DNA of 9,983 nucleotides, from NCBI GenBank assembly GCA_051878835.1, contig JBJEKW010000057.1, positions 1 to 9,983 of the forward strand. The letters run 5' to 3'. The DNA is from Olsenella_K sp051878835. GTDB taxonomy: Bacteria; Actinomycetota; Coriobacteriia; Coriobacteriales; Atopobiaceae. Shown in pieces: positions 1 to 6,379 of this stretch (its first letter is position 1; each line of letters begins with the position of its first letter). The position numbers were made by a program, and so were the translations under genes. The notes under the pieces are model-generated. The model did not search any database, was not told where the DNA came from, and worked only from the letters and a program-made list of their open reading frames with translations.

Positions 1-28
1 AGACCTGGCGACATTAACGTGCAGAATC

Positions 29-214
29 CGCCCAGACCCGGATATTCCGGCGGGCCACACGCCCAGACCCGGAGATCGCGGCGGGCCAAACGCCCAGACA
101 TGGAAATCGCGGCGGGCCGAACGCCCAGACATGGAAATCACGGTGGGCCGCATGCCCAGACGTGGAGATTCCGGCAGGCCAGACACCCAGACCCGGAGAT
201 TCCGCCGAGCCAGC
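29..214. repeat. 31-bp tandem repeat, six copies
   Basis: Six contiguous 31-bp units start at 29, 60, 91, 122, 153 and 184, with no spacers. Each begins CGCCCAGAC (or a close variant) and ends near GGGCC plus three or four bases. The middle is CCGGA-TAT-TCCGG in unit 1, a perfect short palindrome, and CCGGAGATTCC in unit 6; units 2 to 5 are altered there. Four of the five unit junctions can pair as GGGC-N5-GCCC. The unit length is not a multiple of three, so the reading frame rotates at each copy, which argues against a coding role. This is a minisatellite-like intergenic array; its function is unknown. Confidence 0.93.
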
Positions 215-488
215 CTTGGCAAAACCCGTACGTGGGCGTCGACAGCTTTTCGCCAGGCCTTCCTCCCACCGAAGCGGCTGCCCGGCCCGGTGCGTTTGTA
301 TCGGTTCCCCGTTGGTGACTGCTATTCTTCTGTGCTGAATCAAGTTTCGAAGAAAAGCGGCGCTTCAAGCTGGAGACAAACAGCGCTTCAAGCTGGGGCG
401 CATTCTGGCGCGGCTTGCCGACGGAGAGCGTCGCGCACACATGGCGTTGTGGTTGTAGGGCTGTGCCGGTGACCGAGGGGAGGCTGGC
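215..488. other. gene-free leader region upstream of the phosphatase
   Basis: No reading frame with a plausible ribosome binding site or recognisable product is seen here on either strand. The stretch holds a loose inverted repeat around 217-258 (TGGCAAAA against TTTTCGCCA) and a 14-bp direct repeat further on. A promoter for the phosphatase gene presumably lies here, but I could not find a convincing -35/-10 pair with 16-18 bp spacing. Confidence 0.6.
360..396. repeat. 14-bp direct repeat pair
   Basis: GCGCTTCAAGCTGG occurs at 360-373 and again at 383-396, start to start 23 bp, about two helical turns. It lies about 95-130 bp before the phosphatase start. The spacing would suit two copies of a regulator site, but it may equally be a small duplication. 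Confidence 0.8.
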
Positions 489-1256
489 GTGTTCTGGTTC
501 AGAAAGTCCAAGCCCGCGCGACAGGGCTCGGTCAACGGCGTCGTCAGCCTGGCCTCGGGATACAACATCCGCGAGCTGGGAGGATATGCTACGCCATCCG
601 GCCGCACCCACATGCACAGGTTCCTGCGCTCCGGCGGCATCGACAGGCTGAGCGCCGATGACGCCCGCTACCTGCTGAACTATGGCGTCGGTCGCATCTG
701 TGATTTGCGCGGTCCTCTGGAGGTGCGCGGCGGAGACGGCCCCCTGCAGAATGCGCCGCAGGTCAAATGGGTCAATGTGCCTCTGTACGACTTCGACATG
801 TCGAACGAGGAGGTCATCCCGCACGACAACGTGGGTGGCTACCTCAGCGACGGGTACTTCACCATGTTGGCCAACCGTCCGGCGGTGCGTCAGGTGTTTG
901 AGTTCTTCTCGGACGCGCCAGACGACTGCTGCGTCTTGTTCCACTGCGCGGCCGGCATGGACCGCACCGGAGTCATTGCCATGTTGGTGCTGGGCCTGTG
1001 CGGCGTCGGTCGCGACCAGATCGTGGCGGACTACGCCTACTCCTTTGGCTACCTGGGAGAGGTTAACGCGGCGGTGTTCGCGGGCCGCGGCCCGCTGCGC
1101 CATCAGGTGCGAGCCGACCTGCAGCTGCGCATCGACGCCATCAGCGCCGTGTACGACCGCCTGGTGCAGCGCTATGGCTCCGTCGAGAAGTACCTGCTGG
1201 ACTGCGGCCTGGAGCGCTCGACGCTGGATGCCGTGAGCGACCACCTGCTGGGGTAG
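489..1256 (+). CDS. Tyrosine/lipid phosphatase, Y_phosphatase3 family
   Basis: 255-residue cytosolic protein-tyrosine or phosphoinositide phosphatase, related in architecture to mycobacterial PtpB and Listeria LipA. The N-terminal family signature YNIRELGGY is at 25-33, RSGGID at 47-52 and ICDLRGPLEV at 70-79. The catalytic P-loop HCAAGMDRT covers 152-160, with nucleophile Cys153 and phosphate-binding Arg159. Asp158 before the arginine is kept, but the position often Lys in PtpB-like loops (HCxxGKDR) is Met157. No signal peptide or membrane segment is seen. The GTG start is supported by an AGGGGAGG ribosome site at 476-483, five bases upstream. The gene stands alone between repeat-rich spacers. 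The family assignment is firm; the physiological substrate cannot be read from the sequence. Confidence 0.9.
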   Translation: MFWFRKSKPARQGSVNGVVSLASGYNIRELGGYATPSGRTHMHRFLRSGGIDRLSADDARYLLNYGVGRICDLRGPLEVRGGDGPLQNAPQVKWVNVPLYDFDMSNEEVIPHDNVGGYLSDGYFTMLANRPAVRQVFEFFSDAPDDCCVLFHCAAGMDRTGVIAMLVLGLCGVGRDQIVADYAYSFGYLGEVNAAVFAGRGPLRHQVRADLQLRIDAISAVYDRLVQRYGSVEKYLLDCGLERSTLDAVSDHLLG

Positions 1257-1273
1257 GGGGTAGGGCTGCTCGT

Positions 1274-1336
1274 CTTGCATGACCAGGGCACCGCCTTGCG
1301 GCACGAGGGCACCGCCTTGCGTGACGAGGGCACCAT
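1274..1336. repeat. 21-bp direct repeat, three copies
   Basis: Three contiguous 21-bp units start at 1274, 1295 and 1316. Each begins CTTGC and carries GAGGGCACC (CAGGGCACC in the first). The third unit runs directly into the left arm of the large inverted repeat at 1328-1377, so GGGCACC is shared by both structures. GGGCACCGC occurs once more at 1457-1465, just before the pepT ribosome site. Confidence 0.88.
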
Positions 1337-1377
1337 TTGGTACGTTTGCGACGAGATAAACGTACGAAATGGTGCCC
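1328..1377. repeat. Inverted repeat with 20-bp stem and 10-nt loop
   Basis: The left arm 1328-1347 (GGGCACCATTT, then GGTACGTTT) pairs with the right arm 1358-1377 with a single mismatch at the twelfth base. The loop is 1348-1357. It lies 71 bp after the phosphatase stop codon. The stem is strong enough to end transcription, but it is followed by CCCGTCAGC rather than a T-run, so it is not a classic intrinsic terminator. It could be a processing site, a Rho-linked end or a mobile palindromic repeat. Confidence 0.85.
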
Positions 1378-1389
1378 CCGTCAGCTGAG

Positions 1390-1454
1390 GGGACGGGTCC
1401 CAGCTGGGCGATGGGTCCCGGATAGGGACGGGCTTCAGCTGGGTGACGAGTCCC
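1390..1454. repeat. 30-bp direct repeat pair with CAGCTG core
   Basis: Copies at 1390-1419 and 1425-1454 match at 24 of 30 positions by eye. Both start GGGACGGG, share CAGCTGGG in the middle and end GTCCC, so each can also fold as GGGAC...GTCCC. In the first copy GGGAC-GG-GTCCC forms a compact palindrome at 1390-1401. They sit just upstream of the pepT ribosome binding site. Confidence 0.8.
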
Positions 1455-1482
1455 CTGGGCACCGCATCCAAAGGAGAGAGAA

Positions 1483-2739
1483 ATGGCACAGTACAGTGAC
1501 GTCGTGCAGCGCTTCATGCGCTACGTGCAGGTGGACTCGCAGTCCGATCCCAACAACGATGCCCACACCCCCTCGACCCCGGCTCAGCACGACATGGCAA
1601 AGCTTCTGGGAGAAGAGCTGACGCAGCTGGGGTGCCAGGACGTGGCCGTGGACGAGCACGCCTACGTCACTGCAACCGTGCCCGCCAGCAAGGGCGCAGA
1701 GGACCTGCCGGCCCTGGGCCTGTGCTCCCACATCGACACCTCGTTCGACGCTCCTGCGCATAACGTGCGCCCGCACGTCGTGCGCTACGAGGGTGGCAAC
1801 CTGGTCGCGGGCGTCGTGGACGGCCATGAGGTCTCGACCTCTCCCGAGCAGGTGCCCGACCTGGATGGCTTCAAGGGCCAGGACATCATCTGCTCCGACG
1901 GCAGCACGCTGCTCTCTGCCGATGACAAGGCGGGCGTGGCCGAGATCTGCGCCCTGGTGGCACGCCTGCAGGCCGACCCCACGTTGCCGCATCCCACGCT
2001 GAAGATCGCGTTCGTGCCCGACGAGGAGATTGGCCATGGCGCCGCTCTGCTAGACCTGCAGAAGTTCGGCGCCGCCTGGTGCTACACCGTGGATGGCGAG
2101 GCGCTGGGCGAGTTCAACTACGAGACGTTCAACGCCAGCGAGGCCACCGTGCGCATCCATGGCGTCATGGTGCACCCCGGCAGCGCAAAGGACGTCATGG
2201 TGAACGCCATCACCGTGGCCGGCGAGTTCATGCAGCTGGTGCCCGCGGCGCAGCGCCCCGAGCACACCTGCGGCCGCGAGGGCTTCTACCACCCCATCGA
2301 CATCAACGGCTCGGCCTCCGACGTCACGCTGACCTACATTCTGCGCGACTTCGACGACGCTGCGTTCGACCACCGCGCCGAGGTCCTGCGCCAGATTGCG
2401 GCGTTCTTGAACCAGCGCTATGGCGAGGGCACGGTCGAGGTCACGGTCCGCGAGCAGTACCGCAACATGGCCAGCAAGTTCAAGGGCCTGGAGTTCCTGG
2501 TGACGAACGCCCTCGAGGCCAACCGGGAGGTGGGCCTGGACGCCAGCTGCGTCGCGGTGCGCGGCGGCACTGACGGCTCGCAGCTGACGCTGCGCGGGCT
2601 TCCCTGCCCCAACATCGCCACGGGTGGCTACAACGCCCACTCCGTGAGGGAGTTCATCCCCGTGAAGAGCCTGGAGATTACCGTGGATTTGCTGCAGCAC
2701 CTCGTGGCGAAGTTCGCGGTGCCGCAGCGGCAGGCCTAG
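1483..2739 (+). CDS. pepT: Peptidase T (tripeptide aminopeptidase)
   Basis: 418-residue cytosolic zinc aminopeptidase of family M20B that removes N-terminal residues from tripeptides; PepT is usually about 410 residues. Metal-site motifs appear in order: SHIDTSFD with ligand His83 and catalytic-site Asp85, SADDKAG with the Asp147-Asp148 pair, PDEEIGHG with Glu181-Glu182 (general base and ligand), VDGEALGE with Asp204, and GGYNAHSVREF with His386. Their spacing fits the Salmonella/E. coli enzyme. The dimerisation (lid) domain lies roughly between residues 210 and 325 and includes HPGSAKDVMVNA. The ATG start follows AAAGGAGAG, with AGGAG at 1472-1476. No motif is missing. The gene appears to be transcribed alone. 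Confidence 0.97.
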   Translation: MAQYSDVVQRFMRYVQVDSQSDPNNDAHTPSTPAQHDMAKLLGEELTQLGCQDVAVDEHAYVTATVPASKGAEDLPALGLCSHIDTSFDAPAHNVRPHVVRYEGGNLVAGVVDGHEVSTSPEQVPDLDGFKGQDIICSDGSTLLSADDKAGVAEICALVARLQADPTLPHPTLKIAFVPDEEIGHGAALLDLQKFGAAWCYTVDGEALGEFNYETFNASEATVRIHGVMVHPGSAKDVMVNAITVAGEFMQLVPAAQRPEHTCGREGFYHPIDINGSASDVTLTYILRDFDDAAFDHRAEVLRQIAAFLNQRYGEGTVEVTVREQYRNMASKFKGLEFLVTNALEANREVGLDASCVAVRGGTDGSQLTLRGLPCPNIATGGYNAHSVREFIPVKSLEITVDLLQHLVAKFAVPQRQA

Positions 2740-2890
2740 CCCTTCTTGGCCGCAAAGCAGCAGTCAAAACGCCGCCTGAAACGGTTGTATAACGAGAAGA
2801 TAAAGAAATAAGAACGAGATTTTACTAAATAAGAACATGCACAAAACGTACCAAGATAGGTAGACCGTACACTGATATATACGTACCGTA
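2740..2890. other. AT-rich intergenic stretch after pepT
   Basis: From about 2776 to 2890 the base composition falls to roughly one third G+C by eye, against well over 60% in the flanking genes. ACGTACC occurs at 2847-2853 and again at 2881-2887, with CGTAC also near 2866, and the sequence GATATATACG lies at 2874-2883. I could not fix a -35/-10 pair, though the promoter for the downstream operon is probably here. Short minus-strand reading frames in this stretch have no ribosome site and run into other features. Confidence 0.6.
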
Positions 2891-2922
2891 TGCGGGCAAC
2901 TTGTAGAAACAAGTTGCCCGCA
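2891..2922 (+). terminator. Perfect 14-bp hairpin, probable pepT terminator
   Basis: TGCGGGCAACTTGT at 2891-2904, loop AGAA, then the exact complement at 2909-2922. It is followed by CGCATATTCTTTCC, only moderately T-rich. It lies about 150 bases after pepT and 70 bases before the next gene. It could terminate pepT transcripts, or act as a leader hairpin of the downstream operon if that promoter is in the AT-rich stretch. Confidence 0.6.
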
Positions 2923-2940
2923 CGCATATTCTTTCCAGTG

Positions 2941-2958
2941 GACCGGCAATGGCCGGTC
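2941..2958 (+). promoter_or_regulatory. Second small hairpin in the operon leader
   Basis: GACCGGC, loop AATG, GCCGGTC: a perfect 7-bp stem located 18 bases after the larger hairpin and 21 bases before the AGGGAG ribosome site of the membrane-protein gene. The two successive hairpins resemble an attenuator-like layout, but there is no leader peptide or known riboswitch core that I recognise. Confidence 0.45.
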
Positions 2959-2992
2959 GCAAAGGAAACTACGTCTTTAGGGAGTAACGATT

Positions 2993-3562
2993 GTGTCTGC
3001 TACGTTCGGCCTTCTGGGGGTGGGTGCGCTCATGAGCTGCACGACTCTTATGCTGGCTGTCATCGTAGCCGTGCCGGTGCTGTCTGTGGGGTTGGAGCTG
3101 ACCGGCGGATCCAACATCTCGGAGCGGCATCACAGCCACCACGACACGTACGTGGCGTCTTCCGCCTCCATGCGCGCGTTGGTGGTGGGCATGGTGTTCA
3201 TGGGTGGCGTGGGCCTCATCCTGGCCTGGCTGTGCGGGGTAGGCGTGTTCGACGCACACCCCAACGTGGTGCTGGGCTTCTTCTCGTCCTTTTTGGCAGT
3301 GTGCTTTGCGCTGTGGTTTGCCATGCGACGCTATCGCGTGGTTACGTACGACGACTACATGGTCGTGACGCCGTTCGTAGGGCGTACGGTTCGGATAAGC
3401 TACGACCAGATTACCAGCATGCGGTGGCATCGCTCGTGGATCTGGGCGGGGCCGCCCAGCGTCGACGTCCTGGTGGGCGGGCGACGGGTCGCCTACCTGT
3501 GGGGCGGCCTCGACACGGACGAGATTCTGATGCGGATTGACCGCTACGACGTGCTTGCCTGA
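2993..3562 (+). CDS. Small membrane protein with PH-like C-terminal domain
   Basis: 189-residue integral membrane protein with no assignable function. Three hydrophobic segments lie at about 5-34, 62-84 and 92-111. The loop after the first contains a histidine cluster, HHSHH at 46-50. Residues 112-185 begin RYRVVTYDDYMVVTPF and continue through VRISYDQITSMRWHRSW. This is the strand pattern typical of membrane-anchored bacterial PH-like domains (YdbT/YcxB type), in which a short basic turn follows the last helix. GTG start at 2993 with AGGGAG at 2979-2984, eight bases upstream. It is followed after 59 bp by the HAD phosphatase run on the same strand, so co-transcription is plausible. Topology and PH-like fold are inferred by eye. 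Confidence 0.75.
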   Translation: MSATFGLLGVGALMSCTTLMLAVIVAVPVLSVGLELTGGSNISERHHSHHDTYVASSASMRALVVGMVFMGGVGLILAWLCGVGVFDAHPNVVLGFFSSFLAVCFALWFAMRRYRVVTYDDYMVVTPFVGRTVRISYDQITSMRWHRSWIWAGPPSVDVLVGGRRVAYLWGGLDTDEILMRIDRYDVLA

Positions 3563-3606
3563 TGCCCGAGCGTAGACTGTACCTGTAATTGAGTACCGTC
3601 TCCATC

Positions 3607-3615
3607 AGGAAGAGG
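3607..3615 (+). promoter_or_regulatory. Ribosome binding site fixing the first HAD start
   Basis: AGGAAGAGG ends six bases before ATG 3622. The open frame extends upstream to a TTG at 3589 and also contains an ATG at 3616. Only ATG 3622 has correct spacing, and it gives the N-terminus MIKL shared by all three paralogues. Confidence 0.75.
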
Positions 3616-3621
3616 ATGCGC

Positions 3622-4542
3622 ATGATCAAGCTGGTATTGTCCGACATGGACAACACCCTCCTGCCGTTTGGCGAGCGCCACGTGTCGCAGCGCACTGTGG
3701 ACGCCATTCATGCGGTGCAGGAGCAGGGCATTGACTTTGGACCGGCCAGCGGTCGCGAGCGCGGCGAGCTGGCCAGTTTTTTCCAGGATGACGCCAGCTG
3801 CTACAACACCGGCGTCCTGTGCAATGGCCAGAAGATTTACTTCAACGGGCAGATCGTGCGCGAGGTCTACCTCGAGCGTGCCTACCTGGACAAGGTCCAG
3901 GACATCGTGCTGGCCACGCCTCATACGGCGCTGATTACCTATCGCCCCGACAGCCACGGCGACTGGGTCGGCATACAGAAGGACGAGCTCTCGTTCATGT
4001 ATGAGCGCGCGTTCAAGGTGGGCGGCACCTGGCACGTGCGCCTGCCCGAGTATCCTGTCATCAAGGCCGGCATCGTGCACATGGGCACCCAGGAGCAGCT
4101 GCTGGCATTCCAGCGTCAGCTGCGCGAGGCCGTGCCGGAGTGCGACTTCGCAAACACCGTGGTGCACTGGCTGGACGTGACGCCTCACGGCTGGAGCAAG
4201 GCCGACGGCGTCCGCTACCTGGCACAGGCCCTGAACCTGAGCATGGACGAGGTCTGCGTGTTTGGCGACGCGGCCAACGACCTGGCCATGCTGCGCCTAG
4301 TTCCCAACTCCTGTGCCGTGGCTAACGCCAGCGACGAGGCGAAGGCCTCCGCACGCTACCACATACCCGCCTGCGCGGATGACGGCGTGGCCTGGGCCCT
4401 GGAGCAGATAGCCCAGGCGGGCCGCACGTTCAACCAGACGGGCGTCGAGGCGATGCCGCGCTTCATGGACCAGGACGACGTCGAGACTTCCGGCGCCGTC
4501 GCTCCAGCGAGCGACGCCATCGCTGGGAAGGAGCGTGACTAG
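3622..4542 (+). CDS. Cof-type HAD phosphatase, paralogue 1
   Basis: 306-residue HAD-superfamily hydrolase with a C2 (Cof-type, IIB) cap, predicted to remove phosphate from small sugar, nucleotide or cofactor phosphates in the cytosol. Motif I is DMDNT with Asp8 nucleophile and Asp10 acid/base; the motif II region is GPASGR near residue 40; motif III lysine is Lys193 in HGWSKADG; motif IV is FGDAANDLA with Asp216 and Asp220. The cap lies roughly at residues 85-190. After the shared end (PRFM) there is an extra hydrophilic tail of about 25 residues, Ala/Asp/Glu-rich, absent from the other two copies. Its TAG stop lies two bases before the GTG of paralogue 2, indicating translational coupling. 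Substrate unknown. Confidence 0.92.
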   Translation: MIKLVLSDMDNTLLPFGERHVSQRTVDAIHAVQEQGIDFGPASGRERGELASFFQDDASCYNTGVLCNGQKIYFNGQIVREVYLERAYLDKVQDIVLATPHTALITYRPDSHGDWVGIQKDELSFMYERAFKVGGTWHVRLPEYPVIKAGIVHMGTQEQLLAFQRQLREAVPECDFANTVVHWLDVTPHGWSKADGVRYLAQALNLSMDEVCVFGDAANDLAMLRLVPNSCAVANASDEAKASARYHIPACADDGVAWALEQIAQAGRTFNQTGVEAMPRFMDQDDVETSGAVAPASDAIAGKERD

Positions 4543-4544
4543 CC

Positions 4545-5396
4545 GTGATAAAGCTGGCCCTTTCCGACATGGACAACACGCTGATTCCCGTGGGCTCCGC
4601 CCACGTGTCGCTGCGCACGCTGGTGGCCATCCATGCCGTGCAGGCGGCGGGCATAGAGTTCGGCCCCGCCACCGGGCGAGACCGCGTCGAGCTGCTGCCC
4701 TTCTTTCTGGGAAACGACGACTACTACCGCACCGGCATCCTGAGCAATGGCAAGAAGGTCTATGCGCGCGGCGAGCTGGTGCGGCTGCACCTGATGGAGC
4801 GCGACGCCATCGAGGCCGTCATCGACGTGGTGCGCCAGTACCCCGGCTGCTTCGTGGGCATGTACCCCTTCGACACCGAGTCCGACAACCCCGCCTACTG
4901 CCTGGGCGACCTGACCCACGCCATGGAGTTCGCCGAGCGCCTGCGCTTTCGCGTGATCCCCGCCACCAAGGTGCCCGACCGCCGCATCATCGGCGTCACC
5001 ATAGCCTGCCCGCTGGAGCAGCAGCAGATCGACCAGCTGAAGGCGCGCGTCATTGCCGAGGTGCCGCAGGTGGACGTGGTGCAGAGCCAGAAGCACTGGT
5101 GCGACGTCCTGCCCCGCGGGGTAAACAAGGCCTCTGGCCTGCGCGAGCTGGAGGAGGCCCTGGACATCAGCAGCGACGAGGTCGTGTTCTTTGGCGATGC
5201 CGAGAACGACCTGGCCATCATGGACGCGGTGCCCAATTCGGTCGCCGTCGCCAACGCCACACCCGCCGCAAAGGCGGCGGCGCGCTGGCACATTGGCGCC
5301 TGCGCGGACGACGGCGTGGCCCAGGCACTGGAGCAGCTGGCCCAGGGAGCGCAGACCAACACCACGCCGGCGTTCATGGCTGCGGCTGAGCGCTAG
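4545..5396 (+). CDS. Cof-type HAD phosphatase, paralogue 2
   Basis: 283-residue C2-capped HAD phosphatase, tandem relative of both neighbours. Motif I DMDNT (Asp8, Asp10), GPATGR near residue 40, motif III Lys195 in the canonical GVNKASGL context, motif IV FGDAENDLA (Asp218, Asp222). The central cap, about residues 85-190, has little obvious similarity to paralogue 1 and contains no membrane segment. GTG start two bases after the previous stop; the AAGGAG at 4527-4532 inside the end of paralogue 1 is 12 bases away, slightly long, which fits reliance on coupled translation. It ends in PAFMAAAER. Reaction class is confident, substrate unknown. Confidence 0.92.
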   Translation: MIKLALSDMDNTLIPVGSAHVSLRTLVAIHAVQAAGIEFGPATGRDRVELLPFFLGNDDYYRTGILSNGKKVYARGELVRLHLMERDAIEAVIDVVRQYPGCFVGMYPFDTESDNPAYCLGDLTHAMEFAERLRFRVIPATKVPDRRIIGVTIACPLEQQQIDQLKARVIAEVPQVDVVQSQKHWCDVLPRGVNKASGLRELEEALDISSDEVVFFGDAENDLAIMDAVPNSVAVANATPAAKAAARWHIGACADDGVAQALEQLAQGAQTNTTPAFMAAAER

Positions 5397-5409
5397 GGCC
5401 CGACGGGCC
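5397..5409 (+). other. Weak hairpin between HAD paralogues 2 and 3
   Basis: GGCCC-GAC-GGGCC directly after the TAG of paralogue 2. Only five base pairs and no T-run follow, so it is unlikely to stop transcription. The 86-bp gap is the only sizeable one inside the HAD run. Confidence 0.35.
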
Positions 5410-5482
5410 TGGCGGCTGCCGCATCGTCGGCCTCGCCTCGTCAGTCTCCGACTGTCCCGGCAGGTCCCTGAAAGGATTTCGC

Positions 5483-6331
5483 ATGATAAAGCTCGCCCTG
5501 ACCGACCTGGATGACACGCTGATACCCTTTGGCGCACCCTGCGCCAGCCACGACGCCATCCGGGCCATACGGGCCATGCTGGCTGCCGGGCTGCGCTTTG
5601 GCCCCATGACCGGGCGCATTCCCGTGGCCATGAGCTGGATGTTCTCGGGCCACCAGGAGTGCTACGCCACCGGCGGCTTCGTCAACGGCCAGATGATCTA
5701 CGTCGACGGCGAGCTCGTGCGCACGGTCACGATGCCCGGCGAGCTCATAGACCGCGCCGCCCAGATAGCCGCGTCCGTCTCCGGCGCCGCCCTGGCGGTG
5801 TTCGACGTTCATCACGAGAAGGGCGTCGACTGCGTGGGCGTCTCGCGTGACCAGATGAGCCTGTGGGGCTCCACCTTCCACCAGGTGCGCAGCATCATTC
5901 CCCACGCCACCGCGCCGTCCTACGTAAAGGCCAACATCCACTTTTCGGGCAGTCGAGAAGAGCTGGTGGCCTTGCGCGACCGTCTGCGAGAAGAGATTCC
6001 CGAGCTGGACTTCGTCCTGCCTAGCCAGACCATGCCCATCGTGGACATCCAGCCGAAGGGGTGGAGCAAGGGCGAGGCCGTGAAGGTGCTTGCCGACGAG
6101 GCCGGGCTGGCGCTGGACGAGATCGCGGTGTTCGGAGACTCCGAGAACGACCTCAGCATGATTCGTGCGGTGCCCAACTCGGTCGCCGTGCAGAACGCGG
6201 GTCCCGAGGTCCTGGAGGCTGCCCGCTGGCACATAGGCGACGTGCGCGAGGACGCCGTGCCAAATGCGCTGTTCGACATAGCCGATGCCGCACAGCGGGG
6301 TAGGATGCCCGCATTCATGAGGCGGGGCTAG
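5483..6331 (+). CDS. Cof-type HAD phosphatase, paralogue 3
   Basis: 282-residue C2-capped HAD phosphatase, the most divergent of the three. Motif I is DLDDT (Asp8, Asp10), with Asp in place of the Asn of its neighbours. GPMTGR lies near residue 40, motif III Lys196 is in KGWSKGEA, and motif IV is FGDSENDLS (Asp219, Asp223). The region equivalent to ASFFQ/LPFFL reads AMSWMF, and the cap again differs. The ATG start is backed by AAAGGA at 5471-5476, six bases upstream. The end PAFM is shared with paralogue 2. It is the last gene of the plus-strand run and faces the convergent plsY-like gene. Probably active; substrate cannot be assigned. Confidence 0.91.
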   Translation: MIKLALTDLDDTLIPFGAPCASHDAIRAIRAMLAAGLRFGPMTGRIPVAMSWMFSGHQECYATGGFVNGQMIYVDGELVRTVTMPGELIDRAAQIAASVSGAALAVFDVHHEKGVDCVGVSRDQMSLWGSTFHQVRSIIPHATAPSYVKANIHFSGSREELVALRDRLREEIPELDFVLPSQTMPIVDIQPKGWSKGEAVKVLADEAGLALDEIAVFGDSENDLSMIRAVPNSVAVQNAGPEVLEAARWHIGDVREDAVPNALFDIADAAQRGRMPAFMRRG

Positions 6332-6379
6332 GGTCGGTCGGGCGCTGGCGGTTGGCGTCTTGCTGCTGGTGGCAGGATG

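Noticed and set aside
29..214. Possible CRISPR array
   Set aside because: The 31-bp units are contiguous with no unique spacers between them, and no cas gene is nearby.
1337..1360. Possible pepT promoter TTGGTA / GATAAA
   Set aside because: The spacing is only 12 bp, and both boxes lie inside the arms and loop of the inverted repeat.
138..1517. 459-codon open frame on the minus strand
   Set aside because: It runs antisense through the phosphatase gene and both repeat regions, has low-complexity Val/Ala/His/Gln composition and no family motif; it is a high-GC shadow.
1435..2700. Long minus-strand frames opposite pepT
   Set aside because: They are antisense to a fully motif-supported pepT and show no recognisable protein features.
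2736..2949. Short minus-strand frames in the AT-rich spacer
   Set aside because: Around 60 codons each, overlapping one another and the hairpin at 2891-2922, without a ribosome binding site.
2890..3540. Plus-strand frame overlapping the membrane-protein gene
   Set aside because: It starts at the hairpin and its product is Arg/Gly/His-rich without motifs, whereas the alternative frame gives clear membrane helices and a good ribosome site.
3555..3589. Possible internal promoter TTGCCT / TGTAAT before the first HAD gene
   Set aside because: The spacer of 23 bp is too long for a sigma-70-type promoter.
3589..3621. Upstream TTG start for the first HAD gene
   Set aside because: No ribosome site precedes it. 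ATG 3622 has one with good spacing and matches the MIKL start of the paralogues.
4535..5389. Plus-strand frame overlapping HAD paralogue 2
   Set aside because: Arg/Gly/Ala-rich out-of-frame translation of a gene whose correct frame shows all HAD motifs.
4539..5537. 332-codon minus-strand frame opposite the HAD genes
   Set aside because: Antisense shadow with no domain signature or ribosome site.
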